From the NCBI GenBank assembly GCA_039621445.1, contig CP154956.1, positions 1-64,000 on the forward strand: a stretch of 64,000 nucleotides of DNA, read 5' to 3'. Shown one piece after another: positions 10,340 through 19,345 of this stretch. Position numbers and translations under genes: made by a program. How positions within the stretch are numbered: position 1 is the first letter of the stretch; every line of letters starts with the position of its first letter. The DNA comes from Euglena gracilis. Its lineage: Eukaryota; Euglenida; Euglenophyceae; Euglenales. A model generated the notes under the pieces. The model ran no database searches. It saw only the letters and a program-made list of their open reading frames with translations, and was not told the origin of the DNA.

Positions 10340-10765
10340 GATTGAGGTTGAGGATTTCAAAAAAAAGTTCAACCTCAATGTCAACAACCTCAGCCTCAAC
10401 CTCAATGTTACCTCAATGTCCAAAATTCAAAAAAAAATGAACTCACAAAAAGCATGGATTGGACCATCTCCTCTTCTAAAACCTGCCTCAAAGGCAAATT
10501 TGACAGCTTTCATGTCAATTTACAACATATGTGGGTGGAAACAAGAAAAAATAGTGGGGTGCCGATCAAAAACTTGAAATATGTGACCAATTGCCCAATT
10601 TTTGAAAAAAAATCCAGGTAATTCGCCTCTCTTTGTAACACTCTTTTTCAATGTTGTTGAGTCATTTTCCTTTGGATTTTGGCATTGAGGTGACATTGAG
10701 GAAAGATAGAGGTTGGAAAACCTCAACCTCAACCTCAACCTCAACACCTCAACCTCAATCCAGCC
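10340..10765. repeat. CCTCAA hexamer clusters
   Basis: Runs of (A)CCTCAA/ACCTCA at about 10362-10412 and 10722-10760, with mirrored GAGGTTGAGG at 10344 and GAGGTTGG near 10710, so the two clusters can pair. Confidence 0.6.
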
Positions 10766-11215
10766 TTGATGGTGGTTTCAAATTTCCCTTCCTTGATCAC
10801 AAAGATGAACCTAAAATCAACCAAATTGTCACAAAAACCAGTCTTTTTGGTTATTTTCCCCAAAAATAGTCAAAATTAGCCATTTTTATGCCATTATTCC
10901 TGCTTTTGTTGTTTGAAACCATTCCAATGTTTGATCCTCGTTTTGCCCAAGCGGGGGGGGGAGACTGAAATTAAAAGAAAGATTTTCCAACCAAGACCAT
11001 GAATGCGTTTTTTTAAAAAAATTGAAAAAGAAAGCGCGCTTTCTTGACCTTGTTTTAAAAGAGTTGCCACCTGACATTGACCCCCATTTCCCCCCCCCCC
11101 TAATTTGGCCAAAAGGGGGTCCGGGTCGCCCAGAGGGCAGCCAAATGGGGGGGGGGGGTTGGTATGCATGTGAAATGTAAAAAACTTTGCAAAACAAGCA
11201 CCACAACACCGTGCG
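10766..11215. other. No gene recognised
   Basis: Mixed sequence with C/G runs at 11090-11155 that form an imperfect foldback (CCCCCCTAATTTGG against CCAAATGGGGGG). No domain is seen in the open frames. Confidence 0.4.
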
Positions 11216-11217
11216 TC

Positions 11218-11400
11218 CTCAGACACCGGTTCGGGCATGAACCCAGAGCCCCCGATACACGGTTTCAAAAAACTGTGTCCCAGACACCAGCTCGGGCGTG
11301 AAACCTGTGCCTGGGACACCGGTTTGGGCTGCCGCCCGAACCAATGTCCCAGGCACAGGTTTCACGCCAGAATTGGTGTCTGGGACACAGAATCTGTCAG
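11218..11400. repeat. CCGAACCGG hairpin repeat cluster
   Basis: Several alternations of ACACCGGTTCGGGC and its inverse, with the recurring neighbour words CCCAGAGCC, ACACGGTTTC and GAAACCTGTGCC(T)GGGACA that accompany this family elsewhere. Confidence 0.75.
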
Positions 11401-11539
11401 TGTCGGTCGATTTTTTGTACTGAATTTTTCACGCACGTTGCAAAATTAAGAAACACCTCCTCATTGAAAATTGGACGTTGGCATGTCAACAAGTTGTCTT
11501 GAGAGAAGATGACAAAGAGAGACCAAAAAAAAGAACAAT

Positions 11540-11621
11540 TACCATGCCCCCCATATAAGACCCCCCCTCGGGAGCCAAAATCCCAAATACCAGGGGGGTC
11601 TTATATGGGGGGGGCATGGTA
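11540..11621. mobile_element. TA-bounded foldback element, word ATATAAGACC
   Basis: Near-perfect palindrome: TACCATGCCCCCCATATAAG at the left and CTTATATGGGGGGGGCATGG plus TA at the right. The centre has CCAAAATCCC. Relatives with the same termini lie at 24486-24789 and 31776-31869, each also beginning and ending with TA. Confidence 0.75.
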
Positions 11622-11691
11622 GGAAAGTCATTCAACAAGTTAAAGTTAGGGGTGACTGACCGTCATTTTCATTTGTCTTGTCCAGTCAATT

Positions 11692-11901
11692 TCAGGACGT
11701 GATGCAAGGTAAAAGAAGCCTGTGTGGGGTTTCTTCTGGAAGGTCCTCTGCAGCTTCGGCAGGGGGCGCATCCCCAGCAATGAATTCTTCAACCAACATC
11801 GCCTTTTGTCGGTTGAATTCCAATTCATTCAACACCCCTGTGTTTAACAAGGTGTAGAGCTTCTCGAGCTTTTCTTGCAAGCCAGACATCAAGAAAGAAC
11901 T
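11692..11901 (-). CDS. C-terminal exon with SHOCT-like domain
   Basis: The minus-strand exon begins after ...CTTCAG (11902) and ends at TGA 11692. Its peptide starts with a few residues and then MSGLQEKLEKLYTLLNTGVL, followed by NELEFNRQKAMLVEEFI and an acidic Ala/Pro/Glu-rich tail. The pattern L..KL..L...G.L...EF..QK..L is the SHOCT signature, a short C-terminal two-helix module thought to mediate oligomerisation or nucleic-acid contacts. The frame stays open upstream to 12132, so the true exon start is uncertain. GTCGGCC palindromes have inserted just upstream. The protein's identity is unknown. Confidence 0.5.
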   Translation of the reverse strand, partial: SSFLMSGLQEKLEKLYTLLNTGVLNELEFNRQKAMLVEEFIAGDAPPAEAAEDLPEETPHRLLLPCITS

Positions 11902-12029
11902 CTGAAGTTTGGAAGATGCGTGATAAAGCTGCCTTGGTGCACCGTCCACCACCACGAAGGGACGAAGGGGAAAGAACAACAGTTTGTTGTGAACTCCCAA
12001 CACAGGCTGGGCGGAATATTGGCCATGCT

Positions 12030-12215
12030 GGTTCTGGAGGTCGGGCCGACCGAGGTCGGCCCGACCATGCTGTTGTCGACCTCTGGAGGTCGACAGAAGT
12101 GGCCACTGTACCGTAATACCCCCCTTTTTCAAAGGACTTTTGACAATATGTCGGGCCGACCAGGTCGGCCCGACCTGTTGCTGCTACCAACCATGTGGTC
12201 GGTAGAAACGACCTC
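12030..12215. repeat. GGTCGGGCCGACC palindrome pair
   Basis: GGTCGGGCCGACC/GGTCGGCCCGACC palindromes at about 12041-12065 and 12149-12174 flank a centre that itself holds GTCGACCTCTGGAGGTCGAC. The same palindrome is the core of the long terminal repeats of the element at 34863-36971. Confidence 0.7.
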
Positions 12216-12299
12216 TGTGGATTTCCATTTCAGAAGCATCCAAACCCTTGCCAAAACCTGTGGAATATAAAGAGGGGCCATTTTAGCATATACCTGTGA

Positions 12300-12985
12300 G
12301 CTGGGGCGACCTGGCGTCAGGGTTGACGTTTTTTTTTGTTTTTTTTTAAAAAAAATGTTTTTTTCTTCTTCAAAAAAACACCAAAAAAAACATGTTTTTT
12401 GAAAAAGAAAAAATTGACCTTTTTCCATGCGAAATGGTCATTTTTTGAGGAAAAAGTTCTGGGGGTGGTTTGGGTCATCCTTGGTGGCTAAATTAGGGAT
12501 CAAATCAGGAATCACCATCCCAAAACTTGCAAAATTTATGCCTCAAAGTTAGGCATCCACCTGAATATTTTGTCAAATTAGGCATCACCGGCCGCTTTTT
12601 TTCGAAAAAAAGTTGGCCGAAAAGGGTCTTAGGTTGGGTCACGGGGGGGGGGGGGGTACGGGGGGAACACCCCCTCTAAAGTCATTTTTTGGTCATGTGA
12701 AAATATTTCCAAATCTGTGTTTTCTGGTGCAAAAAATCATGCTTTGAACATCCAAAAAAGAAACAAAAAAAGAATGAAAGTGCAGAGATAAAAATGAACT
12801 TTTTTCAAAAAAAATCTTTCAAAAAATTTTCCCCCAAACCCTCCATCGCGTTTTTTTTGCTTTTTTTTTAAAAAAAAGCCATGTTTTTTGTTTCAAAAAA
12901 AAACAAGCCGTCAACCTTGCCTGGCGTGCACATAACACATGGCCGTCCTTGCGTTGCGGGAGGTTGGGCGGGAGCCTCCCCGCCA
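12300..12985. other. A/T homopolymer-rich stretch, no gene
   Basis: Long T and A runs (12328-12420, 12850-12905), a CAAA/CCTAATTT-type degenerate repeat (12480-12600) and a G12 run ending GGTA (12641-12658). No coding signal is seen. Confidence 0.5.
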
Positions 12986-12987
12986 AT

Positions 12988-13228
12988 CAGGGGTTTTTTT
13001 AAAGACCGGGGGGGAGGGGGGGGTCCCCCCCACCCACCCACCCCCTGGGGGGGGGGGGCCGGGGGACCCACAAAAAATGGCCGAAAAATCGCAAAAAAAA
13101 TGCAAAAAAACAGCACTTTTTCGGCGCCGAAAAGTATATCCCACCCCCCTCCGGGGGGACCCCCCCCCCGGGGGGGGGCTCGGCCGGACCCACCCCCCCC
13201 CGAGGGTCCACAACTAAAAAAACCCCTG
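12988..13228. mobile_element. Small hAT-like element with CAGGGGTTTTTTTA ends
   Basis: Perfect 14-bp terminal repeats CAGGGGTTTTTTTA (left) and TAAAAAAACCCCTG (right) are flanked by the 8-bp direct repeat CCGCCAAT (12980-12987 and 13229-13236). The interior is poly-C/G foldback DNA with a CGGCGCCG hairpin. It is 241 bp and non-coding. The end sequence and duplication length are those expected of hAT elements. Confidence 0.8.
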
Positions 13229-13379
13229 CCGCCAATCTAATGGCGTTTTCCTGTGGCCAAAAAACATTTTCTGGTTGCAATTCACATGCAAACAGCAGAA
13301 CGTTTCCCGCTCAACAATGTTTGATTGGTCTCTACAAGGTACCCAGCGAACCCAAAGAGCTGCCCAACCGGGGTTGAAA

Positions 13380-13495
13380 CCGTGTATGGAGGCTCTGGGT
13401 TCACGCCTGAACCAGTGTCTTGGACATCGGTTCGGACGGAAAATTTCCCGCCCGAACCGGTGTGTTGGACATCGGTTCGGGCGGGAAACCGGTGA
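13380..13495. repeat. CCGAACCGG hairpin repeat
   Basis: Alternating GCCCGAACCGGTGTG and CATCGGTTCGGGCG motifs beside CCGTGTATGGAGGCTCTGGG. Confidence 0.75.
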
Positions 13496-13712
13496 CTTGG
13501 ACTGAAGAAACAAGACAACAATGCAAAAGACATTTGGAAGCCTCCAAGCCTCCAACCCACAAAGTTTGGGGTTGTCGCAGGACAGGCGTTCTGTTGATTG
13601 CTCTGACACGCTTTTTGTTTTGGGTATTTCACCAAAACTTCGGCCCCCCCTCCCGCTCTGCCGGGTGAAAACACCCCACCGTCAACTCCAAAACGTCTCA
13701 GCCCTTTGGCCC

Positions 13713-13811
13713 AAATTGTTGGCAATCATCCTCTGGCTCTCCAAAAAGTGGTTGCAGCCTGACAAACTGCAACCACTTTTTGGAGAGCCAGAGGATGATT
13801 GCCAACAATTT
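13713..13811. repeat. Perfect 45-bp inverted repeat, 9-bp spacer
   Basis: Bases 13713-13757 are the exact reverse complement of 13767-13811. The arms look like ordinary mixed sequence (CTCTGGCTCTCCAAAAAGTG), not a terminal repeat, so this resembles a foldback copy of local DNA. It adjoins the decayed gene copy at 13818. Confidence 0.95.
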
Positions 13812-13817
13812 GCGCAA

Positions 13818-14260
13818 TCACCGCAAAATTCCTTCCTCGGACACTATTGGCACCTCCTGTTCTTCAGCTTTTTGCTTCTTCTCTCGAAGAGAAGCAGCAT
13901 TGAAAAAAGCACAAAACTGTGGATAATGTGACTGCACTGAAGGCACAAAGGAGCCGACATGGGTGGGCGATACCCTATACAATGCAGCCAGAGCATTGGC
14001 CATCGTGGTCAACGTGGAGGGGCACCAGGACCGATCCTGAACCTTGGCATTAGCACAAACTTCTTTGCGTTGGGCGGCGGCTGCCTGCTGCTTCTCGTCA
14101 CCGTGATCAAAAAAAGCACACGACCTTTACCATCCAAAGAGCAAATGCCAAGAGCCAGTCGTCCAGTTTGTCAAACGTTGCACCACGCAGCTCGCAAGCC
14201 TTTTGGAAATCCCGGGCAGCTGCCAGGTGTGGGGGGTTGGGGCAGCGCACTCGCCACAAG
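13818..14260 (-). pseudogene. VNA/PHD family, locus 1 (fragment)
   Basis: Unknown gene family. Reading 14260 to 13818 on the minus strand, three modules appear in different frames: RDFQKACELRGATFDKLDDW plus LLAFALW; then DEKQQAAAAQRKEVCANAK; then MANALAALYRVSPTHVGSFV and a Phe/Glu/Lys-rich end with REKKQKAEEQE. The plus-strand locus at 39000-39690 is a close relative (same VSPTHVGSFVPSVQ string), so both descend from one gene. The frame changes between modules mean decay or unseen introns. The N-terminal MAKRTANF segment and the PHD finger are absent here. Function is unknown. Confidence 0.6.
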
Positions 14261-14331
14261 GCAGTAACCTGGCCAGCGTCCATTCAGAAATAACCTGGCA
14301 AGAATAATAATACGTGACCGTGCGTCCCTAT

Positions 14332-14643
14332 CAGGCTTGCGCTTAGTCGGGTGCCTACCCCACGGGGGGGGGGGTGCTAGGGGCAGGCACCCCATAGCAC
14401 CCGATCCGACCCCCCCCCCCCGCGGGGGGTAGGGTTTTGGGGGGGTGCCTGCCCCTAGCAGGCACCCCCCTCCGACCCCGGCGCCGAAGGCGCCGGGGGC
14501 ACGGAAAAGGCCATTTTCAATGAAAATTTTCTGGGTCCGGCCCGAACCCCCTCTCCCCCCCTGGGGGGGGGGTGTGCCTGCTAGGGGCAGGCACCCTATA
14601 GCACCCACCCCCCCTCCCCCCCCAGTCGGTAAGCACAAGCATG
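14332..14643. mobile_element. Small hAT-like foldback element, intact
   Basis: Terminal repeats CAGGCTTGCGCTTA and CATGCTTGTGCTTA (reverse-complemented right end) flanked by the 8-bp direct repeat GTCCCTAT (14324-14331 and 14644-14651). The interior holds GCCTGCCCCTAGCAGGC palindromes, poly-C/G tracts and a GGCGCCGAAGGCGCC hairpin. It is 312 bp and non-coding. The copy at 2097-2364 is inverted and truncated. Confidence 0.8.
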
Positions 14644-14704
14644 GTCCCTATACACCGGTTCGGGCGTGAACCCAGAGCCTCCGATGCCGGTTTCTACTAG
14701 AAAA

Positions 14705-14975
14705 TTGTGCCCGAGTCCAGCTGTAGCCTGCAACCGTGTTTGGGCCGATTTCGAGACTTAAATATCTTAAATCTTCGCCCAAACACGGTTTCAAACCAAG
14801 AACAGCGTTCCTTCAGCGCCGCGGTCCCCGCCTCCAGACTCCCCCTTACACTTGACCCAAACACAGTTCTTGTCACAGAACAGGTTCCCCCACGGGGCCG
14901 CCTTCGGTGGCCCTGTGGGTGAACCCGCTTTCAGGCTGAAAGCGGGGCTCGGGCACGATTTTTTAAAACCGTTTT
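14705..14975. repeat. AACCGTGTTTGGGC foldback repeat
   Basis: CAACCGTGTTTGGGCCGATTT and AAATCTTCGCCCAAACACGG face each other across a short loop, followed by GCGCCGCGGTCCCCGCC and CTTGACCCAAACACAGTTCTTG. Related sequence is at 21185-21345 (inverted) and 24512-24670. Confidence 0.65.
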
Positions 14976-15185
14976 CAGAGCCTGCCCCACGCCTGCCCTG
15001 AAATCCGTGTTAATGCTTCGCGCCATGCGCATGCGCCGTTTTTTTTTCTGTTTTTGGCGCACTTTTTCAGCGCCTGCCCTGAAATCCGTGTTCAGCCTCG
15101 GGGCCTGCCCTGAAATCCATGTTCAGGTTTGGCGCTGCCCTGAAATCCGGGTTCAGGTTTGGCGCCTGCCCTGAAATCCGTGCAC
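14976..15185. repeat. Tandem GCCTGCCCTGAAATCCGTGTT repeat
   Basis: Five imperfect units of about 30-60 bp, each with CTGCCCTGAAATCCGTG. The same unit occurs at 16187-16275 and singly at 17270, 20395, 21690 and 34725, always beside copies of the VNA/PHD family, so it belongs to the flank of that cassette. Confidence 0.75.
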
Positions 15186-15270
15186 GACTTTCAGTTCATT
15201 TTTTCCTGAAAGCCAAAAATGTCCTTCAAAACCAGCTTGGAGAGTTTCCTCTCTTCGTACACAGCTTCTT

Positions 15271-15993
15271 ATGTCGAAACGGACAGCAAACTTGGTCGAC
15301 GCACTAATACCACCCCCACCCCAGACAGATTTTTTCCTTGCTGCTCTTGCTGTGTACGTCAAAGATGCCCAAAAAAAGCATACAGACCCCCTCCATGGCA
15401 CCTTGCTTGTACAGGGACAACCCAAAAAAATATTTCTTGGGTTGTCCCTGTACAAGCAAGGTGCCATGGAGGGGGTCTATATGCGTTTTTCTATTATTCT
15501 GGGTCGTTGTCTACGGAACTTGCAGGATTGCCAAGAATTTTCGTTTTCGTTGTGCGAACACCTGAAGGTTTCTTACAACGATTTGGATGATTTCATGGTT
15601 GCATGGACAAGTGTGGGAGGTCGATCCCACATTCCTGTTCAGGAGGCAGCCCTCAGGGAACAATTGTGTAAAACAGCGGGAGGAACAACATTTGTCTCGG
15701 TGAACTGTCGGGCAACCTGTTTTCAGACGTACGTCAATGCTGTTGCTTGGGCATTCCGAAAAGTGAGCAACGAAGCAGTGGTGGTCCCTTCTTCACTGCA
15801 GCAATTCCCGAAGTTCAACAAAATATTCGCCCGGTGTTTGACACGGGAACGTGCAAAGAAGTGGTCCAGAAAACCAATGAAGTGTATCTCTGACCACTCC
15901 TATGCGCTGTTTCTTTATTATTGTTATTATTGTTGTTCTATTTCTGACGAAAAGGCCAGTCGCAGTTTTTTATACTTCCTGGACACCCGTTGA
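15271..15993 (+). CDS. VNA/PHD family, locus 2 (longest uninterrupted copy, no PHD finger)
   Basis: A 240-codon frame from ATG 15271 that follows TTCGTACACAG, a plausible acceptor. It opens MSKRTANLVDALIPPPPQTD and FFLAALAVYVKDAQKK, aligned with MAKRTANFVN... of loci 3, 5 and 6, then DPLHGTLLVQGQPKK. The central segment CLRNLQDCQEFSFSLCEHLK with YNDLDDFMVAW corresponds to the F..LC.HR...LD.F.VAW of the others, and TFVSVNCRATCFQTYVNAVA to the VNA segment. The C-terminus diverges into a hydrophobic FLYYCYYCC run and lacks the PHD finger. A 41-bp foldback duplication (15384-15478) replaces part of the middle without breaking the frame. No enzyme motif is seen; nuclear DNA-associated function is only a guess from the PHD finger of relatives. 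Confidence 0.5.
   Translation: MSKRTANLVDALIPPPPQTDFFLAALAVYVKDAQKKHTDPLHGTLLVQGQPKKIFLGLSLYKQGAMEGVYMRFSIILGRCLRNLQDCQEFSFSLCEHLKVSYNDLDDFMVAWTSVGGRSHIPVQEAALREQLCKTAGGTTFVSVNCRATCFQTYVNAVAWAFRKVSNEAVVVPSSLQQFPKFNKIFARCLTRERAKKWSRKPMKCISDHSYALFLYYCYYCCSISDEKASRSFLYFLDTR
15384..15478. repeat. Perfect 41-bp inverted repeat inside locus 2
   Basis: 15384-15424 is the exact reverse complement of 15438-15478, with a 13-base spacer. The left arm is ancestral coding sequence shared with loci 3, 5 and 6 (DPLHGTLL); the right arm is its inverted copy. Confidence 0.95.
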
Positions 15994-16082
15994 GGACCGA
16001 TGGAACCAGCTGTCGTAGTCAATGAATTCCGTTTTTTGTGCCCTGGAGATCAATGGTGTCCTTTTCCAAACTCCATACCCTA

Positions 16083-16172
16083 ACCCCCCCCCCAAAAATA
16101 AGACCCCCCCTGGAGGCTTCCAGCAACGGACCCAAAAATAAGACCCGGGTCTTATTTTTGGGGGGGGGTTTA
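16083..16172. mobile_element. Foldback element, word AAAAATAAGACC
   Basis: TAACCCCCCCCCCAAAAATA...GACCC at the left mirrors GGGTCTTATTTTTGGGGGGG...TTTA at the right. An internal copy of the word (CCCAAAAATAAGACCCGGGT) sits at the centre. The layout equals the TA-bounded word elements elsewhere. Confidence 0.65.
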
Positions 16173-16186
16173 CGCCGCATACCGAG

Positions 16187-16275
16187 CGCCTGCCCTGAAA
16201 TCCGTGTTCAGGTTCGGCGCCTGCCCTGAAATCCGTGTTCATGAACACAAATTTCAGGGCAGGCGTGGGCAGGCT
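16187..16275. repeat. Two CTGCCCTGAAATCCGTGTTC units plus inverted half
   Basis: Two tandem units are followed by GAACACAAATTTCAGGGCAG, the inverse of the unit. Confidence 0.8.
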
Positions 16276-16305
16276 GAGCACGGTTTTTATACACAAACTG
16301 TGGCT

Positions 16306-16414
16306 GAGCCCAGATTTCAGCCTGAAAACGTGTTCAGCCAGGGGGCCCCCAAAGGGGGCCCCCTGAACTCGTTTTCAGGCTGAAATCTGGGCTCAGCCAC
16401 AATTTGTCTGAAAA
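16306..16414. repeat. Palindromic repeat GTGGCTGAGCCCAGATTTCAG
   Basis: Arms GGCTGAGCCCAGATTTCAGC and GCTGAAATCTGGGCTCAGCC surround GGGGGCCCCC palindromes. Copies lie at 17303-17424, 20290-20366 and 38391-38478 and a half at 18613, bordering the VNA/PHD cassettes. Confidence 0.85.
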
Positions 16415-16494
16415 CGTGCCTGAACACAGATGCCTTCACTGAAAACGTGTCATTGCCACAAATGCCCTCACTGAAAACGTGTCACCCCCCCTTT
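16415..16494. repeat. CACTGAAAACGTGTC minisatellite (upstream flank of locus 3)
   Basis: Units of about 33 bp (TGCC(T/C)TCACTGAAAACGTGTC) end at CCCCCC, then a pyrimidine tract and CCCGCAG directly before the gene. In effect the minisatellite occupies the place of an intron or promoter. Confidence 0.75.
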
Positions 16495-16532
16495 TTTCTT
16501 CTTTTTTTCCTTTTTCCCGCAGCCCTGCCAAT

Positions 16533-17085
16533 ATGGCCAAACGCACGGCAAACTTTGTGAATGGTCTTTTGCCACCACCCCCTAGGACGGAACTGTTCCT
16601 GGCTGCTCTCGCGGTATACCAGCAAGATGCCAAGAAGCCGAAGGTTGACCCCCTTCATGGCACCTTGCTGGCACAGGGCAACACGAAGAAAAAGTCCGGC
16701 TCCGTGGGTGCAGAGCTTGCTGCTGTTGCCAACTGTTTGGAGTTCGCCAAACTGTGTCAACATCGGCAAGCCTCTTATCCTGAGCTGGATGCTTTCTTTG
16801 TTGCCTGGACGGGATAGGAGCTGGAACCCAGCCTGTTGTTCGATGAGGCGAGCGTCATCGAACAATGTGTGGCTCAACGTGAGCAGCAGTCGGGAACTTT
16901 GTTCGTTTCAGGGAATTGTTCGGCAACCTCTTTTCTTCTTTGCCATTCCGAAAAATCCAAATTGTGTGGAGCTGAACAAAGTTGTGTGTGACGCCTGTGG
17001 TTTGGCATATCATTTTCATTGCCAAGATTTGCGGCGGCCACCAAAGTATGGCTATTTTTTGTGTAAAGCCTGCCGTGTGCCGTGA
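16533..17085 (+). pseudogene. VNA/PHD family, locus 3 (with PHD finger, nonsense and frame breaks)
   Basis: ATG 16533 follows TTTTTCCCGCAG CCCTGCCAAT. The first frame (MAKRTANFVNGLLPPPPRTE, LFLAALAVYQQDAKKPK, GAELAAVANCLEFAKLCQHR, LDAFFVAWTG) stops at TAG 16815, where loci 5 and 6 have TGG. The same frame then continues LEPSLLFDEASVIEQCVAQR. After SATSF the VNA segment is deleted and the reading moves to another frame that ends VVCDACGLAYHFHCQDLRRP...FLCKACRVP at 17085. That end has C-x2-C, four residues, H-x2-C, thirteen residues, C-x2-C: the second half of a PHD finger. The first C-x2-C pair survives at locus 5 (CGFC). PHD fingers read histone tails or serve as zinc-binding protein contacts. 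This copy is broken. Confidence 0.7.
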
Positions 17086-17302
17086 TTTTTGCCCCTTCCC
17101 TGTCGTTGTGCCAAGGCAACCTGGCCTTCTTGTTGTCGTCTTCTTCGTGTTGTAGAGTGCCCCGAGGACGAGGACCACCCGGCCTCTCAACCGCACGCCG
17201 ATTTTTCCTGATAGAGATTTTCGTTTCTTGCTGGGGGTTGCCACAGATGCCCTCACTGAAAATGTGCCTGAACAGGGCAGGCATTTGGCGGGCTGAACAC
17301 GT

Positions 17303-17424
17303 TTTTAAACAAATTGTGGCTGAGCCCAGATTTCAGCCTGAAAACGTGTTCAGGGGGCCCCCTTCGGGGGCCCCCTGGCTGAACACGTTTTCAGGCTGAA
17401 ATCTGGGCTCAGCCACAATTTGTG
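17303..17424. repeat. Palindromic repeat GTGGCTGAGCCCAGATTTCAG (downstream flank of locus 3)
   Basis: The same palindrome as 16306-16414, with mirrored AAATTGTGGCTGAGCCCAG and CTGGGCTCAGCCACAATTT ends and a GGGGGCCCCC centre. Locus 3 is therefore bracketed by two copies. Confidence 0.85.
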
Positions 17425-17429
17425 TATGG

Positions 17430-17545
17430 AAACCGTGTTGGGGCTCTGGCTTCACGCCCGAACCGGCGTTCTGGACGCTGGTTCGGCGCAGAAATTTTGG
17501 CGCCGAACCGGCGTCCAGAACGCCGGTTCGGGCAGGAAGATGGCG
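17430..17545. repeat. CCGAACCGG hairpin repeat, CGT/ACG variant
   Basis: GCCCGAACCGGCGTTCTGGACG and CGTCCAGAACGCCGGTTCGGGC are mirrored around GGCGCAGAAATTTTGGCGCC. Confidence 0.8.
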
Positions 17546-17754
17546 TCCAAGGGACCGAAAATAAAAAAGTGCCAAAAAGTGTTCAAAATGGTTCCCCCCC
17601 CCCATTTAAACCGGCCCGTCGGTTTAGGACTTTTGGGTTGGCGGAAATCCTGGAGGGGGTCGATTTAGACAGGGGGTCGGTTTCAGGGGGAGCACATGGC
17701 TGGCCGACGGCATGACGGAAGCGGGTTGATGTTAGCAAGGCAATTTCAATTGGC

Positions 17755-18065
17755 AAATGCCCAATTTGGTCGGCCAATTCCTAACTTTGAGAGACAAATG
17801 CCTAATTTGGGATGCAAATTCTTAATCTTGGGGCAAATTCTTAAAAGGGGCAAATGCTGAATTTTGGGTGTAATATCCAATTTTTGGTGGCAAACTGCCT
17901 AATTTTGGGTGCAAACTTCAAATTTTGGATAGCAAATACCAAATTTTGTAATTTTTGGTTCCAACACCAAATTTTCGGAGGAAAATGCCCAATTTGAGGT
18001 GCAAACTCCAAAATTTGGAAGCAAATGCCGAATTTTGGGTGTAAAATCCCAATTTTGGGTCATCA
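17755..18065. repeat. Degenerate GCAAATGCCTAATTTTGGG tandem repeat
   Basis: About twelve diverged units of 20-30 bp with the consensus GCAAATGCC(T/C)AATTTTGGG. Related arrays lie at 23215-23480, 23680-23850, 31525-31690 and 12485-12590. Confidence 0.75.
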
Positions 18066-18159
18066 ATGCTAACTATTCAATGAACATAGACGCTCTTTCC
18101 GTTGGCGGCTTCCATTATGCTGTGCATGTTTGCCATCCAACTTGCCATGGGTCGGTTTA

Positions 18160-18400
18160 TTTCTTTTTTTGGTTGAAATTCTGCAATGGGTCGGTTTGGA
18201 AGGGTAGGTCGGTTTTGAAGGGGAGTCGGTTCAAATGGGGGGGGGTGAAACATAGGAATTTCGACTTTGCAAACAGGGTTGGAAAATGCGATCGCCGATT
18301 TTCAGAGTGCTCTGCAGTGTAGCTGAGTTCAGAGGGTACCAAGCGGTCTTGGGGAGAGCTTTCGATTGATGTGCTGTATGGCACCTGAGGTGTGGGATTT
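18160..18400. repeat. Conserved non-coding segment with GATCGCCGATTTTCAGAG and GAGCTTTCGATTGATG
   Basis: Shares long blocks with 34370-34560 (same orientation) and 22240-22545 (opposite): GGAATTTCGA(C/A)TTTGCAAACAG, ATGCGATCGCCGATTTTCAGAG and GGAGAGC.TTTCGATTGATGT. Confidence 0.7.
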
Positions 18401-18654
18401 CACAAATTTATATCGAGAACTGTGTCCCAAACAGGCTTTTGCTTAAGGACCCCGGGGGGGGGGTACTGGCTAGCCAATCGGCTAGACACTGGAAAAAGTG
18501 GACTAGCTAGACCCCCCCTCCCCCGGGGGGGGGGGGGTCCGGGGGTCCCCCGGACTGGAAAATTTTTTTTCCTCCGGCGCTGCGTGCCGGAGGAAAAATG
18601 AGGTTTTTTATACACAAATTGTGGCTGAGCCCAGATTTCAGCCTGAAAACGTGT

Positions 18655-18776
18655 TAAGTCGGTGACCCCCCCCACCGGACTCAGGACAAAGCCGGTGACC
18701 CCCTACGATGGACTCAGGGGTGACAAAGCCGGTGAGGGGGGGTCACCGGCTTTGTCCTGAGTCCGGTGACCCCCCC
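18655..18776. repeat. CCGGACTCAGGACAAAGCCGGTGA palindromic cluster
   Basis: Alternating GGTGACCCCCC and CCGGACTCAGGACAAAGCCGG in both orientations form stacked palindromes. A second cluster is at 20105-20280 and a half site near 32308. Confidence 0.8.
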
Positions 18777-19004
18777 CCAATTTTTAAAAATGAATGATGA
18801 ATCGTGTGGGGATGTGCGGGACGACCAATTAAACGCCAGGAAAGACCACCATGCACTAAAACGCCAGGAGGACCACAAGATTGCCAGGCACAGCACGAGG
18901 ACAGAGAGAGCTCCCACCAAAAAAAACCTGGTGCAAGCATCAAGCATACGTTATGGTATTAGTAGGTTCCAGGAGGGGAAAAAATGGAGGCAGACAGTTG
19001 GTGT

Positions 19005-19160
19005 GATCCTCATTGCTTACGCTCCGTGTTCAAAACACGGGCGGGTATGGGGGGCATCTCCCTGCTATCACAACGAGGACAAGATCCTCATTGCTTACGC
19101 TCCGTGTTCAAAACACGGGCGGGTATGGGGGGCATCTCCCTGCTATCACAACGAGGACAA
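19005..19160. repeat. Perfect 78-bp direct repeat, two copies
   Basis: GATCCTCATTGCTTACGCTC... runs 19005-19082 and again 19083-19160 with no visible difference. 78 is divisible by three, so the plus-strand frames pass through both copies. Confidence 0.95.
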
Positions 19161-19345
19161 CATCAACTGTTGCGAGGGGGGGGGCATGGTACGGCCAGCG
19201 CAATCAAGGTGCCAAAATTCGTGGCATGAGTCGCAGTCCATTGGGCGCAAACCGCGTAGAAAGTACCGAGCACAAGGCTTTCCTTGCATGTGCTCCTAGG
19301 TGTTTCTGTCTTTAGTTCGGGGAACGGGTACATGGGTACCCCAGC

